Positions 16,215 to 25,054 are shown, numbered from the stretch's first letter. The stretch is DNA of 64,000 nucleotides from an uncultured Litoreibacter sp. (GCA_947494645.1 CANLVO010000001.1:186001-250000), one strand, 5' to 3'. Translations and numbers: made by a program. Notes: generated by a model from the sequence alone, not told the origin.

Positions 16215-17720
16215 TTACTTTTTCTTCCCGAACCCGCTGAGACCCGGAGGCAATTGACCGCCACCCAGACCGGGTAGGCCGCCACCCATGCCCCCGGGCA
16301 GGGTCATGCCCATCTTCTTGGCGGCTTCCTCCATCGCGGCGGGGTCGTTCATATCGGGCATACCGCCCTTGCCGAACATGCCTTTCATTGCCTGTTTGAG
16401 CATGCCGCCTTTGCCCATTTTGCCCATCTTCTTCATCATGTCGCCCATCTGGCGCTGCATCTTGAGAAGCTTGTTCAACTCGGAGACTTCCATGCCCGCA
16501 CCTGCAGCGATGCGCTTTTTGCGGGAAGCCTGCAAAAGCTGCGGATTGGCGCGCTCTTTCTTGGTCATCGACTGGATCAGCGCGATCTGGTGTTTCAGAA
16601 CCTTGTCGTCGAGACCCGCCGCATCGGCCTGGGCTGCCATTTTCTTCATACCGGGCATCATCGACATCATGCCCTCCATGCCGCCCATCTTGATCATCTG
16701 CTCGAGCTGCATCTTCAGGTCGTTCATGTTGAACTGACCCTTGGTGAAGCGCTTCATCATCTTTTCGGCCTGTTCGGCCTCGATGGTTTCCTGCGCTTTT
16801 TCGACGAGAGAGACGATGTCGCCCATGCCAAGGATGCGGCCTGCGATGCGGTCGGGCTCGAATGTTTCGAGCGCGTCCATCTTTTCGCCCAGACCCACGA
16901 ACTTGATCGGCTTGCCAGTGACAGCTCGCATGGAGAGCGCCGCACCGCCGCGACCGTCACCGTCCATCCGGGTCAGGATCACGCCGGAGATGCCGATCTT
17001 GTCGTCAAATTCTTCAGCCACCTCGACGGCGACCTGCCCGGTTAGACCGTCCACAACGAGCAGCGTTTCGCGCGGGTTGACGACATCGCGGACGTCTTCG
17101 ACCTCTTGCATGAGCACTTCGTCGATCTGCAAACGGCCCGCGGTGTCGAGCATATAGACGTCATAGCCGCCCAAGGTCGCCTGCTGCTTGGCGCGTCGCG
17201 CGATATCGACGGGCTTCTCGCCCGGAACGATCGGCAGCGTGTCCACACCGATCTGCATGCCCAGAATGGCCAGCTGATCCATCGCCGCCGGGCGGTAGAC
17301 GTCAAGCGAGGCCATCAGGACCTTTTTCTTGTTCTTGTCCTGCAGGCGCTTGGCCAGTTTGCCGGTTGTGGTGGTCTTACCGCCGCCCTGCAGACCAACC
17401 ATCAGGATTGGCGCGGGCGGGTTGTCGATCTTCAGCTCGCCGGGCTCTTCATTGTCGCCTGCAAGCACATGTTGCAGCTCGTCATGAACGATCTTGATGA
17501 CCTGTTGGCCCGGTGTGACCGACTTGGTGACATTCTGCCCGGTGGCTTTTTCGGCAACTGCTTTGACGAAGTCGCGGGCCACCGAAAGGGAGACGTCAGC
17601 CTCCAGCAAGGCCACACGAACCTCGCGCAGCGCGGTTTTGACGTCATCCTCGGACAACGCGCCTTGTTTGGTGAGTTTATCAAAGACGCCGGAGAGGCGT
17701 TCGGACAGGTTCTCAAACAT
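16215..17720 (-). CDS. ffh: Signal recognition particle protein Ffh
   Basis: A 501-residue SRP54 homologue that, with SRP RNA, targets nascent membrane proteins to FtsY. Order: N domain (MFENLSERLSGVFDKL), GTPase G domain with GLQGGGKTTTTGKLA (P-loop), DVYRPAAMDQL, LDTAGRLQIDE, TRMDGDGRGGAALS and GLGEKMDALE, then a methionine-rich M domain ending in a Gly/Met/Lys-rich tail (MGKMGKGGMLKQAMKGMF). It is complete and normal. It is first in the block leading to rpsP and trmD, and divergent from a LysR gene. Confidence 0.97.
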   Translation of the reverse strand: MFENLSERLSGVFDKLTKQGALSEDDVKTALREVRVALLEADVSLSVARDFVKAVAEKATGQNVTKSVTPGQQVIKIVHDELQHVLAGDNEEPGELKIDNPPAPILMVGLQGGGKTTTTGKLAKRLQDKNKKKVLMASLDVYRPAAMDQLAILGMQIGVDTLPIVPGEKPVDIARRAKQQATLGGYDVYMLDTAGRLQIDEVLMQEVEDVRDVVNPRETLLVVDGLTGQVAVEVAEEFDDKIGISGVILTRMDGDGRGGAALSMRAVTGKPIKFVGLGEKMDALETFEPDRIAGRILGMGDIVSLVEKAQETIEAEQAEKMMKRFTKGQFNMNDLKMQLEQMIKMGGMEGMMSMMPGMKKMAAQADAAGLDDKVLKHQIALIQSMTKKERANPQLLQASRKKRIAAGAGMEVSELNKLLKMQRQMGDMMKKMGKMGKGGMLKQAMKGMFGKGGMPDMNDPAAMEEAAKKMGMTLPGGMGGGLPGLGGGQLPPGLSGFGKKK

Positions 17721-18021
17721 AGCGCTCTCGGCTCCTTTTTACTCAAGCCCCTCTCATATAGGGACCGCTCAAACAATTATCGCCCCCACGGGCGAAACTC
17801 GCTGGTGGGGGGCGATCCCTGCGCAAGGCGGGGACCGGAAGGTCAATGCTTCCGGATATGGGTCGCATATGGCGGAGCGGTGCGTCAGAGTCAATGGCGC
17901 AAGGCCAATCACCGGCGGATTGCCCCTAGGGTATGTGATCTGCCACTTGGCAGGTGCGATGTTATTTGCAAATGTGAACGCTCAGGAAGATTGCTGCTAT
18001 GCAGCGTTAACAGGTGCACAT
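17721..18021. promoter_or_regulatory. Divergent ffh / LysR intergenic region
   Basis: Three hundred bases without a convincing gene. The ffh-proximal part holds GCCCCCCACCA-type G/C runs and a short GC-rich dyad around 17783-17813. The LysR-proximal part is less GC-rich and has a spaced inverted repeat, AACGCT (17977-17982) and AGCGTT (18003-18008), 14 bp before the LysR start, which is a possible autoregulatory site. No tRNA or SRP RNA fold was seen. Confidence 0.45.
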
Positions 18022-18909
18022 ATGGAAATAGACAATTGGGATGAATACCGAACGGCCTATCAGGTCGCGCGGTTGCGCACGGTATCGGCTGCGGCAGAGG
18101 TGCTGGGCGTGCACCATGCGACCGTCATCCGCCACATCGACTCGCTCGAAGGCAAGTTGGGCGCGAAGCTGTTTCAACGCCATGCGCGGGGCTACACCCC
18201 CACCGAGGCAGGGGAGGATCTGCTGACGGTTGCTGGCGCCACCGAGGACCAGCTTACCCAACTGGCAGGTCGCATTCACGGCCGTGGGGCTTCGGTTTCC
18301 GGTGAGCTCATCGTTACCTGCGTGCCGCAAATGTCGCCCTTGATGGCGCGGGTGCTGACCAAGTACCAGATCTCCAACCCTGAAGTGCGCGCACAGCTGA
18401 TCGTAGACACGCGCCCCCTGCGTTTGGAATACGGCGAGGCGCATGTGGCGCTGCGGGCTGGTGCGCCGGGCAATGATCTGGACAACATCGTGGCCGAGCT
18501 GGGCACCTTGCCCTTGGCGCTTTACGCCCACAAGGATTACGTGTTCCGCCACGGCCCGCTTCAGGGCATCGAGGATATCCACAACCACCGCTTCTGCCGT
18601 GTGGCCAGCCTAGACCCGCGTGCGCCCTTCATGAAGTGGATCGGGGAGAACGTGCCCGAGGAAAACGTGGTCTATAAATGCTCCGATACCAACACCGTGC
18701 AGGATGCTGTGATGGCGGGGGCGGGCATTGGCTTTTTGCCCTGTTATCTGGGTAACGAAAATCCGGATATGAAGCAGATGCTGGCGCCCATGCCGAGTTG
18801 GCAATCGACCTTCTGGTGTGTGACCCATGTGGACCTGCACCGCACGGCCAAAGTGCACTCCTTTGTGACGTTCCTCAAGGAGGAGGCAAAAGGCTGGGAG
18901 GCTCTTTGA
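18022..18909 (+). CDS. LysR-family transcriptional regulator
   Basis: A 295-residue LysR protein. The start at MEIDNWDEYRTA is chosen because the helix-turn-helix begins within 10 residues (VARLRTVSAAAEVLGVHHAT, with SLEGKLGAKLFQRHARGYTPTEAG). The rest is a periplasmic-binding-like effector domain with SGELIVTCVPQMSP and MAGAGIGFLPCYLG. It is translationally coupled to a VOC protein gene (TTGA overlap) and followed by an EamA transporter, so it may control them or the divergent region upstream. The effector is unknown. Confidence 0.9.
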   Translation: MEIDNWDEYRTAYQVARLRTVSAAAEVLGVHHATVIRHIDSLEGKLGAKLFQRHARGYTPTEAGEDLLTVAGATEDQLTQLAGRIHGRGASVSGELIVTCVPQMSPLMARVLTKYQISNPEVRAQLIVDTRPLRLEYGEAHVALRAGAPGNDLDNIVAELGTLPLALYAHKDYVFRHGPLQGIEDIHNHRFCRVASLDPRAPFMKWIGENVPEENVVYKCSDTNTVQDAVMAGAGIGFLPCYLGNENPDMKQMLAPMPSWQSTFWCVTHVDLHRTAKVHSFVTFLKEEAKGWEAL

Positions 18910-19307
18910 CCCAGTCTCTGGGGCTGATCTCGCTGGTGGTGCAGGACTACGATGCGGCGATTGGGTTCTATGTCGACGTGCTGGGGTTTGAGCTGGTGGA
19001 GGACATTTACCAGCCCGAGCAGGACAAACGCTGGGTGGTGGTCCGGCCCATTGGCGGCACTGGGGCCGGGGTCTTGCTGGCGCAAGCCAGCAACGAGGCT
19101 CAGCGTGCCCGGGTGGGCGACCAAACAGGGGGGCGCGTGTTCTTGTTCCTTTACACGGATGATTTTCAGCGCGACTACGACCGCTACCGCGCCGCAGGTG
19201 TCACTTTCGTGCGCCCGCCGGTCGACGCGCCATACGGAAAGGTTGCTGTGTTCGAGGACCTCTACGGCAACCGATGGGACCTGATTGAGCCTACAGCGCA
19301 TGGCTGA
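18906..19307 (+). CDS. VOC (glyoxalase/bleomycin resistance/dioxygenase) family protein
   Basis: A 133-residue single VOC domain: SLVVQDYDAAIGFYVDVLGF at the start, GGRVFLFLYTDDF in the middle and VFEDLYGNRWDLIEP at the end. The start is TTG 18906, overlapping the LysR stop (TTGA), because GGGAGG lies five bases upstream and the fold begins there; longer in-frame starts lie deep in the LysR gene. The metal ligands expected (His/Glu) are only partly present, so catalysis is uncertain. Its stop overlaps the EamA gene. Confidence 0.85.
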   Translation: MTQSLGLISLVVQDYDAAIGFYVDVLGFELVEDIYQPEQDKRWVVVRPIGGTGAGVLLAQASNEAQRARVGDQTGGRVFLFLYTDDFQRDYDRYRAAGVTFVRPPVDAPYGKVAVFEDLYGNRWDLIEPTAHG

Positions 19308-20214
19308 TCGGGTCGCAGGCGGGAAGGTGGCAGGCCTTACGGAGCCTGCAAAGGGCCATGCGGCCATGCTGCTTTTCTCGCTGCTAGTCGCGGGCTCCTT
19401 CGCGTTGGGGGCTATGGTCGCACGAGACATTGCGCCCACCGCGCTGAACGCAGTGCGGTTTGCCATTGCTGCGGGCGTGATCGGTGCTCTGGTGATGGCG
19501 ACAGGGGGCATGTCGCGAAAGGATTGGGCTGCGCCTTGGCGCTATCTCATTCTAGGCGGGCTCTTCGCCATCTACTTCGTGTTGATGTTTGAAGGGTTGA
19601 AGACCGCGCGGCCGGTCTCTGCCGCTGCGGTGTTCACGCTGACGCCGATCATATCAGGGATCGCAGGCTGGGTGTTGCTGCGACAGATCACCACCGGTTG
19701 GATGGCAGCGGCACTGACCATTGGCGGCACAGGTGCGCTTTGGGTGATTTTCCGCGCGGATGTCACGGCGCTGTTGTCCTTTGAGATCGGTAGGGGGGAA
19801 GTCATATATTTCATTGGGTGCATCGCACACGCGATCTACACGCCAATGATCGCCAAACTGCACCGCGGAGAGCGGCCTTTGGCATTCTCTTTTGGGACCC
19901 TTCTTGCGTGTGTGCTGGTGTTGGGCATCTGGGGTTGGTCTGACTTATGGGCCACGGACTGGTCCGAGCTTTCACCGCTGGTCTGGTTCACAATCTTCTA
20001 CGTCGCGGTTTTTGCATCTTCAGTGACCACGGTGCTGGTGCAATTTGCGTCGCTCAGGCTGCCCTCGGCGAAGGTGATGGCGTATACTTACCTGACGCCA
20101 AGCTGGGTGATCCTGTGGCAAATCGGCTTGGGCAACAGCGCCCCGCCATGGGCGGTGTTGGGAGGCGTTGCGCTGACAGTGGTGGCCCTTCTTATGCTTC
20201 TTAAAGTCCGGTGA
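19300..20214 (+). CDS. EamA/DMT-family transporter
   Basis: A 304-residue membrane protein with ten hydrophobic helices in two EamA repeats: the first with LLFSLLVAGSFALGAMVAR and TALNAVRFAIAAGVIGAL, the second from about residue 155 with CIAHAIYTPMIAKL and VMAYTYLTPSWVILWQ. The family exports amino acids, nucleosides or drugs. The start at MADRVAGG overlaps the VOC stop by 8 bp; an upstream ATG at 19285 is possible. It is the last gene of the LysR-VOC-EamA run. Confidence 0.88.
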   Translation: MADRVAGGKVAGLTEPAKGHAAMLLFSLLVAGSFALGAMVARDIAPTALNAVRFAIAAGVIGALVMATGGMSRKDWAAPWRYLILGGLFAIYFVLMFEGLKTARPVSAAAVFTLTPIISGIAGWVLLRQITTGWMAAALTIGGTGALWVIFRADVTALLSFEIGRGEVIYFIGCIAHAIYTPMIAKLHRGERPLAFSFGTLLACVLVLGIWGWSDLWATDWSELSPLVWFTIFYVAVFASSVTTVLVQFASLRLPSAKVMAYTYLTPSWVILWQIGLGNSAPPWAVLGGVALTVVALLMLLKVR

Positions 20215-20292
20215 TGGAACCAAACGCCGCCGGGCGTGTTGGTCTAGTGCGGGGTGAGTGCCTCGCACGAATTTTATGAAAGGCGAACCGAC

Positions 20293-20367
20293 ATGCGGAA
20301 CATTATTTATATCATTGGCCTGATTGTGGTCGTCGTGGCCGTGCTGCGCTTGGCCGGCATCGCCTAA
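20293..20367 (+). CDS. 24-residue single-helix membrane protein
   Basis: A very short open frame encoding MRNIIYIIGLIVVVVAVLRL followed by AGIA, almost entirely one membrane helix with an N-terminal Arg and a second Arg near the end. GAAAGG lies upstream of the ATG, and a clear terminator (20391-20422) starts 23 bp after the stop, so this is probably a real transcription unit rather than chance. I recall similar tiny proteins in related bacteria but cannot name a family. Function unknown; micro-proteins of this kind often bind larger membrane complexes. Confidence 0.68.
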   Translation: MRNIIYIIGLIVVVVAVLRLAGIA

Positions 20368-20390
20368 GCGACTGCAATTCCCCCGAAATT

Positions 20391-20422
20391 AGCCCGCCGA
20401 GCTCACGCTTTGGCGGGCTTTT
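20391..20422 (+). terminator. Rho-independent terminator after the 24-residue gene
   Basis: An 8-bp perfect stem (AGCCCGCC 20391-20398, GGCGGGCT 20412-20419) with a 13-base loop, followed by TTT. Placed right after the micro-protein gene and just before the convergent gene that ends at 20426. Confidence 0.8.
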
Positions 20423-20425
20423 GCG

Positions 20426-20680
20426 TTACGAGCCGGGCTTTTCCGGTCTTTCCATCACAAAAAACAACGACATGATCGCGCCAGCCATCATCAGGCCCGC
20501 ACCTGTTTTCATGGGGCCAAAATAGCCAACTGCCGTTTGGATGGTCTCTTGGGCCCGTTGCAGGCGATTTGGATCAGCCGGGTCTTCAGGCAGCAAATGA
20601 TAGGGGTATTGGTTGGTCCAGACCATGTAGGCCAGGCAGCTAAAAAAGCCTAGAAATAGGAAGGCGGGGATGAATTTCAT
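20426..20680 (-). CDS. Small two-helix membrane protein
   Basis: An 84-residue protein with a hydrophobic N-terminus (IPAFLFLGFFSCLAYMVW), a polar middle containing HLLPEDPADPNRLQRAQETI, and a second helix (AGLMMAGAIMSLFFVM). No family recognised. The N-terminal segment could be a signal or a first helix. It lies 68 bp downstream of the ArsR gene on the same strand. Confidence 0.6.
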   Translation of the reverse strand: MKFIPAFLFLGFFSCLAYMVWTNQYPYHLLPEDPADPNRLQRAQETIQTAVGYFGPMKTGAGLMMAGAIMSLFFVMERPEKPGS

Positions 20681-20748
20681 CGGGTCTCTCCAAAAGCAAT
20701 GAGCTTCGTTGACCCGCTCCTACCAGACGAATTTGGCAAAAATTTGCT

Positions 20749-21084
20749 TCAATTGGTTTCAGATTGCCCCAGTTCGCGGTCCAGATAGGCCTCGAACGCA
20801 TCGAAATTCAGGGCCTCCAACTGGCCGAAGCTCTCGATCCAGACAATCGCGTCGCGCATCGCCTCGGGTTCCAGCTTGCACCACTTCACCCGGCCGCGCT
20901 TTTCCTGGCTGATAAGCCCGGCCTTGGTCAAAATTGTCAGATGTTTGGAGATCGCAGCCAGTGACATCTCGAATGGCTCAGCCACGTCAGTAACGGCCAT
21001 GTCGTCTTCCAATAACATCGTCAGTATCTGGCGGCGGGTTCCGTCAGACAAAGCCGCAAACACTTGGTCAATTCGCTCAGTCAT
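20749..21084 (-). CDS. ArsR-family winged-helix regulator
   Basis: About 111 residues with the ArsR winged helix: VFAALSDGTRRQILTMLLED, the recognition helix region in FEMSLAAISKHLTILTKAG, and the wing in QEKRGRVKWCKLEP. The start at MTERIDQ is preferred since GGGG lies just upstream; an ATG four codons earlier (21096) is possible. It lacks the CxC arsenic motif, with only one Cys in VKWCKL, so it is the SRPBCC-associated kind rather than a metal sensor. Its target genes are unknown. Confidence 0.85.
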   Translation of the reverse strand: MTERIDQVFAALSDGTRRQILTMLLEDDMAVTDVAEPFEMSLAAISKHLTILTKAGLISQEKRGRVKWCKLEPEAMRDAIVWIESFGQLEALNFDAFEAYLDRELGQSETN

Positions 21085-21126
21085 GACCCCGTACATAACG
21101 AGGATACGGGGCCAGTAACAGCGTGC

Positions 21127-21348
21127 TTATATCAGCGGCCGGTTCGGACCGTCCGAGGGGTACTCGAACCGCAACCGCTCGAGATCAGCCGCACTGAGCC
21201 CGATATCGCGGGCGAGATGGTTGCTGATCCCCTTGGGAAACGGTGGGGCAGGGGCCGTATGTATTTGCAACTTTTTGAGCCATTTGACAAAGAGGTGCCG
21301 GTCGCGCCAAGGCGCGCTCATTTCTACGAAAGCCATTGAAAACCTCAT
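21127..21348 (-). CDS. Small protein with a DUF1127-like C-terminus
   Basis: Up to 73 residues. A Trp/Arg-rich N-terminal half (APWRDRHLFVKWLKKLQ) is followed by NHLARDIGLSAADLERLRFE, which resembles the L-x-D-I-G-L motif of DUF1127 (YjiS-like) small proteins. Some of these bind RNA or control phosphate and stress genes in Rhodobacterales and rhizobia; no function is claimed here. The first Met (21348) may not be the start, as M5 is equally placed. It is divergent from the LysR gene at 21443 and lies 42 bp before the ArsR gene. Confidence 0.55.
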   Translation of the reverse strand: MRFSMAFVEMSAPWRDRHLFVKWLKKLQIHTAPAPPFPKGISNHLARDIGLSAADLERLRFEYPSDGPNRPLI

Positions 21349-21407
21349 CTATTCTGGGGTGTGGGCCCAATATGCGCGATCTTGGGTGTCTGTTCAAAAC
21401 CCTTCTC

Positions 21408-21436
21408 TTGACATGTCATGTGAGAAAATCTCACAT
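21408..21436 (+). promoter_or_regulatory. TTGACA -35 element with overlapping LysR-type operator
   Basis: TTGACA at 21408-21413 is followed five bases later by a perfect inverted repeat, ATGTGAGA (21418-21425), AAA, TCTCACAT (21429-21436). Its core TGAGA-N3-TCTCA is a T-N11-A site as bound by LysR proteins. The site ends six bases before the LysR start at 21443, so binding should block its transcription; the divergent small gene at 21348 could be controlled from the same place. Confidence 0.65.
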
Positions 21437-21442
21437 ATCGAC

Positions 21443-22351
21443 ATGCCCCGCCAACTTCCCCCGCTCAACGCGCTGCGTGCCTTCGAGGCCGCGGGTCGTC
21501 ATGAAAGTTTCACCGGCGCTGCCGCTGAGCTGGGTGTCAGCCATTCAGCGATCTCCAAACATGTGCGCGGCCTCGAAGACCGTCTGGGGGTGCAACTCTT
21601 CCGCGAAGCCTCGCGCGGTGTGGCACTGACCCAGAACGGGGCGGCCTATCTGGCGCAGCTCACCCCGGCCTTCGACACGATCGCGGAAGCCACTGAGACG
21701 GTGAATGACCGCCCCCAAGGCGAGCTGGCGGTGAATGCAGAGACAGTTTTTGCAATGAAGTGGCTGGTGCCTAATCTCAAACGTTTCACCAACGCCCATC
21801 CCGATATCACCCTCAAGCTCGACGCGAGCGAAATGCTGATCGATATCGCAAGGTATGAGGCCGATATCGCAATTCGCTTTTTCCTGGCGGGTGCGCCTGA
21901 TGGCACCGCCGCATTGATCAGCGATGCGGCCATTTATCCTTATGCGGCCCCGTCCATCGCTGCGGAAGTCGCGGGCGACCCGGCGCGGCTGCTGAACTAT
22001 CCATTGTTGCGCGACAGAGGCGGTGAGCCGTGGGTTCGGTGGTTTACAGAGATTGACCGCCCCGATCTGGCCGCCCAAGTGCCGGAACGCCCCAGAATGC
22101 GGGCGCTTCTGGCCATCGAGTCGGTCATCGCTGAGCAAGGCGTGCTTCTATCCTCTGCCGACAATGTAAAACTCGATAAGGATGCTGGGCGGCTCGTGCG
22201 GTGCTTTGACCACGGTTTCCAGCAGGGCAGCTACTATATGCTATTCGGTGAGGGCGTCCTGCGGCGCAAGCCCGTACGACTGTTCCGCGACTGGCTGCTG
22301 GCCGAGACACATGAGTTCAGACAAGATGATGCGCAACATACTGACGAATAG
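21443..22351 (+). CDS. LysR-family regulator (GcvA-like)
   Basis: A 302-residue regulator of the GcvA branch: MPRQLPPLNALRAFEAAGRH, ELGVSHSAISKHVRGLEDRL and LFREASRGVALTQNG form the DNA-binding domain, and WLVPNLKRF with the following beta strands form the effector domain. The start is placed at this MPRQLPPLNAL because GcvA-like proteins begin so; longer frames upstream are not homologous. An overlapping dyad (21418-21436) suggests self-control. The MDR dehydrogenase gene follows 9 bp later and is likely in the same operon. Confidence 0.92.
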   Translation: MPRQLPPLNALRAFEAAGRHESFTGAAAELGVSHSAISKHVRGLEDRLGVQLFREASRGVALTQNGAAYLAQLTPAFDTIAEATETVNDRPQGELAVNAETVFAMKWLVPNLKRFTNAHPDITLKLDASEMLIDIARYEADIAIRFFLAGAPDGTAALISDAAIYPYAAPSIAAEVAGDPARLLNYPLLRDRGGEPWVRWFTEIDRPDLAAQVPERPRMRALLAIESVIAEQGVLLSSADNVKLDKDAGRLVRCFDHGFQQGSYYMLFGEGVLRRKPVRLFRDWLLAETHEFRQDDAQHTDE

Positions 22352-22360
22352 GCGGCCTGC

Positions 22361-23443
22361 ATGACCCTACCCAAGACGATGAACGCAATGGTGACGATGG
22401 GGCATGGTGGCCCTGATCAAATGGTGTGGCATGAAGACTGGCCGGTGCCTGTGGCTGGTCCCGGCGAGGTGTTGGTGCAGGTCAAGGCATGCGGGCTGAA
22501 CAACACTGACGTCAACACCCGCTCGGGCTGGTATTCCAAAGCGGTGACCGAGGCCACCTCCGATAGCGGCCATGCGAGCGTCAACGACGAAGACCCGACA
22601 TGGGGCGCGGCCCCTATCTCCTTTCCGCGCATTCAAGGCGCAGATGTGTGCGGCGTGATCGCGGCCGTGGGGGAGGGCGTGGATGCGGGGCGCATTGGTG
22701 AGCGGATCATCTCTGACAATTGGCTGCGCGATCCGGATGATCCGGAAGATATCAGCAAGACGGGCTATTACGGTTCAGAACGCGACGGCGGCTTTGCTGA
22801 ATACGCCACCATGCCGGCGGTCAACGCGCTGGCGGTCAACTCGACACTGTCTGATGCAGAGCTGGCGACCTTCAGCTGCTCTTACTCCACCGCCGAAGGC
22901 ATGCTGGCCCGCGCCCATGTGACAGAGCGAGACACCGTGCTGGTGCCTGGGGCCTCGGGCGGCGTTGGCGGCGCGGTGGTGCAACTGGCAAAGCGGCGCG
23001 GTGCGCGAGTGATCGCGCTGGCCTCTGAGCCAAAGCATAAGGACGTCACCGCATTGGGCGCGGACCGTGTCCTGCCTCGGATGCCGGACGATCTGCGCGA
23101 TGCTCTTTCGGGAGAGAAAGTCACGGTGCTGGCCGATGTGGTCGGCGGAGACAACTGGCCCGCGTTGCTGGACGTGCTGGAGCGTGGTGGGCGCTACACC
23201 TGTTCGGGCGCCATAGCCGGGCCAATGGTCACGCTGGATTTACGCACGCTTTATCTGCGCGACCTCAGCTTCTTGGGCTCCACAGTGATCGACCCGGCCG
23301 TCATGCAGGCGCTGATCGGCTATATCGAAGCAGGCGCGATCCGTCCCGCGCTGGCGGCCACCTATCCCTTAAGGGAGCTGCACGCAGCGCAATCTGCCTT
23401 CACTCGGAAAGCCCATACCGGCAATATCGTGGTGACCCCGTAG
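22361..23443 (+). CDS. Zinc-type alcohol dehydrogenase/quinone oxidoreductase family protein (MDR)
   Basis: A 360-residue medium-chain dehydrogenase/reductase. The GroES-like part has GEVLVQVKACGLNNTDVNTR and PRIQGADVCGVIAAVGEGV; the cofactor part has VLVPGASGGVGGAVVQLAKR, the NADPH-binding glycine motif; the end has HTGNIVV. The catalytic zinc cysteine pattern is not evident, so it may be zinc-free and NADPH-linked like quinone oxidoreductases. An insert around residues 55-80 (KAVTEATSDSGHASVNDED) is longer than in QOR. It follows the GcvA-like gene by 9 bp. Substrate unknown. Confidence 0.86.
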   Translation: MTLPKTMNAMVTMGHGGPDQMVWHEDWPVPVAGPGEVLVQVKACGLNNTDVNTRSGWYSKAVTEATSDSGHASVNDEDPTWGAAPISFPRIQGADVCGVIAAVGEGVDAGRIGERIISDNWLRDPDDPEDISKTGYYGSERDGGFAEYATMPAVNALAVNSTLSDAELATFSCSYSTAEGMLARAHVTERDTVLVPGASGGVGGAVVQLAKRRGARVIALASEPKHKDVTALGADRVLPRMPDDLRDALSGEKVTVLADVVGGDNWPALLDVLERGGRYTCSGAIAGPMVTLDLRTLYLRDLSFLGSTVIDPAVMQALIGYIEAGAIRPALAATYPLRELHAAQSAFTRKAHTGNIVVTP

Positions 23444-23658
23444 CAAAGCCGCGAATGTTGCAAGACCGAACCATCAACCAATTGGTTGAATATCGTGAAG
23501 CCACTGGTTTTGACCGGGTGCGACGGTTTTGCCCACCGCCGAATTGAAAATATCCATTGAGAACATAGGCTTGCGTTGTGAGACGGGCAATTGACTCCTG
23601 TGTGGCCAAAACCTATCACACCCTCAAACGACCGCGTGCGCTTTCAGGGGGTATTTTC

Positions 23659-23988
23659 GTGGCGACAGAACCGGACAAAGAGGGCCTGCAAGCGCTCAAC
23701 GACCGGCTCGAGGCGCTCAAGAAAACCCAATTGCCCGAGGCACGCGCGGACGAGCATTATTCGCAGGCCCATCTTGGCTGGCGCATGGTGATAGAGCTTG
23801 TAGCCGGTCTGCTGATCGGCTTTGGCATCGGATACGGGCTCGATTGGGCCTTTGGCACTTTGCCGCTGTTTCTGGTGCTTTTTATATTGTTGGGTCTCGC
23901 CGCGGGCATCAGGACGATGATGCGCACCGCGAAAGAAATCCAGGACGACCAAGAGGCCCATGCGGCCCGACAAAAGAAGGACGAGTGA
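23659..23988 (+). CDS. atpI: ATP synthase accessory protein I
   Basis: About 109 residues with two membrane helices ([19 protein letters not shown] and [19 protein letters not shown]), the AtpI/AtpI-like pattern; it helps assemble the c-ring and may handle Mg2+. The start at GTG 23659 is preferred because AGGGGG lies eight bases upstream; an in-frame ATG-free extension to 23578 looks non-coding. It is the first gene of the F0 operon and ends 1 bp before the atpB start. Confidence 0.88.
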   Translation: MATEPDKEGLQALNDRLEALKKTQLPEARADEHYSQAHLGWRMVIELVAGLLIGFGIGYGLDWAFGTLPLFLVLFILLGLAAGIRTMMRTAKEIQDDQEAHAARQKKDE

Positions 23989-23989
23989 C

Positions 23990-24748
23990 TTGGCAGACGA
24001 AGCTAAAGGCGAAGAAGGCGGTCTTGTTTTTCACCCGATGGATCAGTTTCTGGTCAAGCCATTGTTTGGCGACGGCCCCGTCGGCATGTTCACCATCACC
24101 AACGTGACACTCTGGATGGCGCTGACCGTTCTTTGCATCATCGCGTTGCTGGTGCTCGGAACGCGCAGCCGCGCGATCATCCCGTCCCGCACCCAATCGG
24201 TCGCTGAATTGGCCTACGGGTTCATTTTCAAGATGGTCGAAGACGTCGCCGGCAAGGAAGCCATCAAATTCTTCCCGCTGGTCATGACGCTGTTCCTGTT
24301 CATCGTCTTTGCCAACTTCCTCGGCCTGCTGCCGATGTCGTTTACCACGACATCCCACATCGCGGTCACCGCTGTTATGGCGATGGGGGTGTTCCTGCTG
24401 GTGACTCTGGTAGGCTTCTGGAAGCATGGCCTCGGGTTTCTGGGCATCTTCTGGATCAGCTCGGCCCCTTTAATCTTGCGCCCCATCCTGGCGCTGATCG
24501 AGGTTATCTCTTATTTCGTGCGTCCGCTCAGCCACTCCATTCGTTTGGCAGGCAACATGATGGCGGGCCACGCGGTGATCAAAGTGTTCGCGGCCTTTGC
24601 TGCGGTGCTGGCGATCTCCCCTTTCGCGATTGTGGCGATCACCGCCATCTACGCACTCGAAGTTCTCGTATCCTTCATTCAGGCATACGTGTTCGCAATT
24701 CTGACCTGCGTCTATCTGAAAGACGCGGTGAGCGATCCTCACCACTAG
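23990..24748 (+). CDS. atpB: ATP synthase F0 subunit a
   Basis: A 252-residue subunit a, which with the c-ring forms the proton path. Conserved [15 protein letters not shown] carries the essential arginine, and [17 protein letters not shown] is the last helix. I choose TTG 23990 as the start because GAAGGA lies about ten bases upstream and homologues begin with MA.EA...FHPMDQF; ATG 23960, which overlaps atpI by 29 bp, is the alternative. Five to six membrane helices, complete. Confidence 0.94.
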   Translation: MADEAKGEEGGLVFHPMDQFLVKPLFGDGPVGMFTITNVTLWMALTVLCIIALLVLGTRSRAIIPSRTQSVAELAYGFIFKMVEDVAGKEAIKFFPLVMTLFLFIVFANFLGLLPMSFTTTSHIAVTAVMAMGVFLLVTLVGFWKHGLGFLGIFWISSAPLILRPILALIEVISYFVRPLSHSIRLAGNMMAGHAVIKVFAAFAAVLAISPFAIVAITAIYALEVLVSFIQAYVFAILTCVYLKDAVSDPHH

Positions 24749-24793
24749 GGTTTGAAAACTAATCACTGAATTCCATCGTAAGGAGAAAACACC

Positions 24794-25030
24794 ATGGAAG
24801 GCGATATCGTACAAATGGGCGCATATGTTGGCGCAGGTCTGGCATGTACTGGCATGGGCGGCGCTGCTGTCGGTGTGGGTCACGTGGTAGGTAACTTCCT
24901 GTCCGGCGCGTTGCGCAACCCATCTGCTGCTGCTGGTCAAACAGCGACCATGTTCATTGGTATTGCGTTCGCAGAAGCGCTGGGGATCTTCTCGTTCCTC
25001 GTCGCCCTGCTGCTGATGTTCGCAGTCTAA
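24794..25030 (+). CDS. atpE: ATP synthase F0 subunit c
   Basis: A 78-residue proteolipid with two helices and a polar loop (ALRNPSAA). The proton-carrying acid is the Glu in [12 protein letters not shown]. The Gly-rich first helix ([21 protein letters not shown]) has the tight-packing pattern of c-rings. AAGGAG precedes the ATG. Since the ring needs many copies, the hairpin that follows (25055-25080) may stabilise its mRNA. Confidence 0.97.
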   Translation: MEGDIVQMGAYVGAGLACTGMGGAAVGVGHVVGNFLSGALRNPSAAAGQTATMFIGIAFAEALGIFSFLVALLLMFAV

Positions 25031-25054
25031 GACTTCAAAACCATCCTTACGCTT

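Noticed and set aside
17721-18021. SRP RNA (4.5S) or tRNA gene beside ffh
   Set aside because: No GGAA-tetraloop helix 8 pattern or cloverleaf could be built from the sequence.
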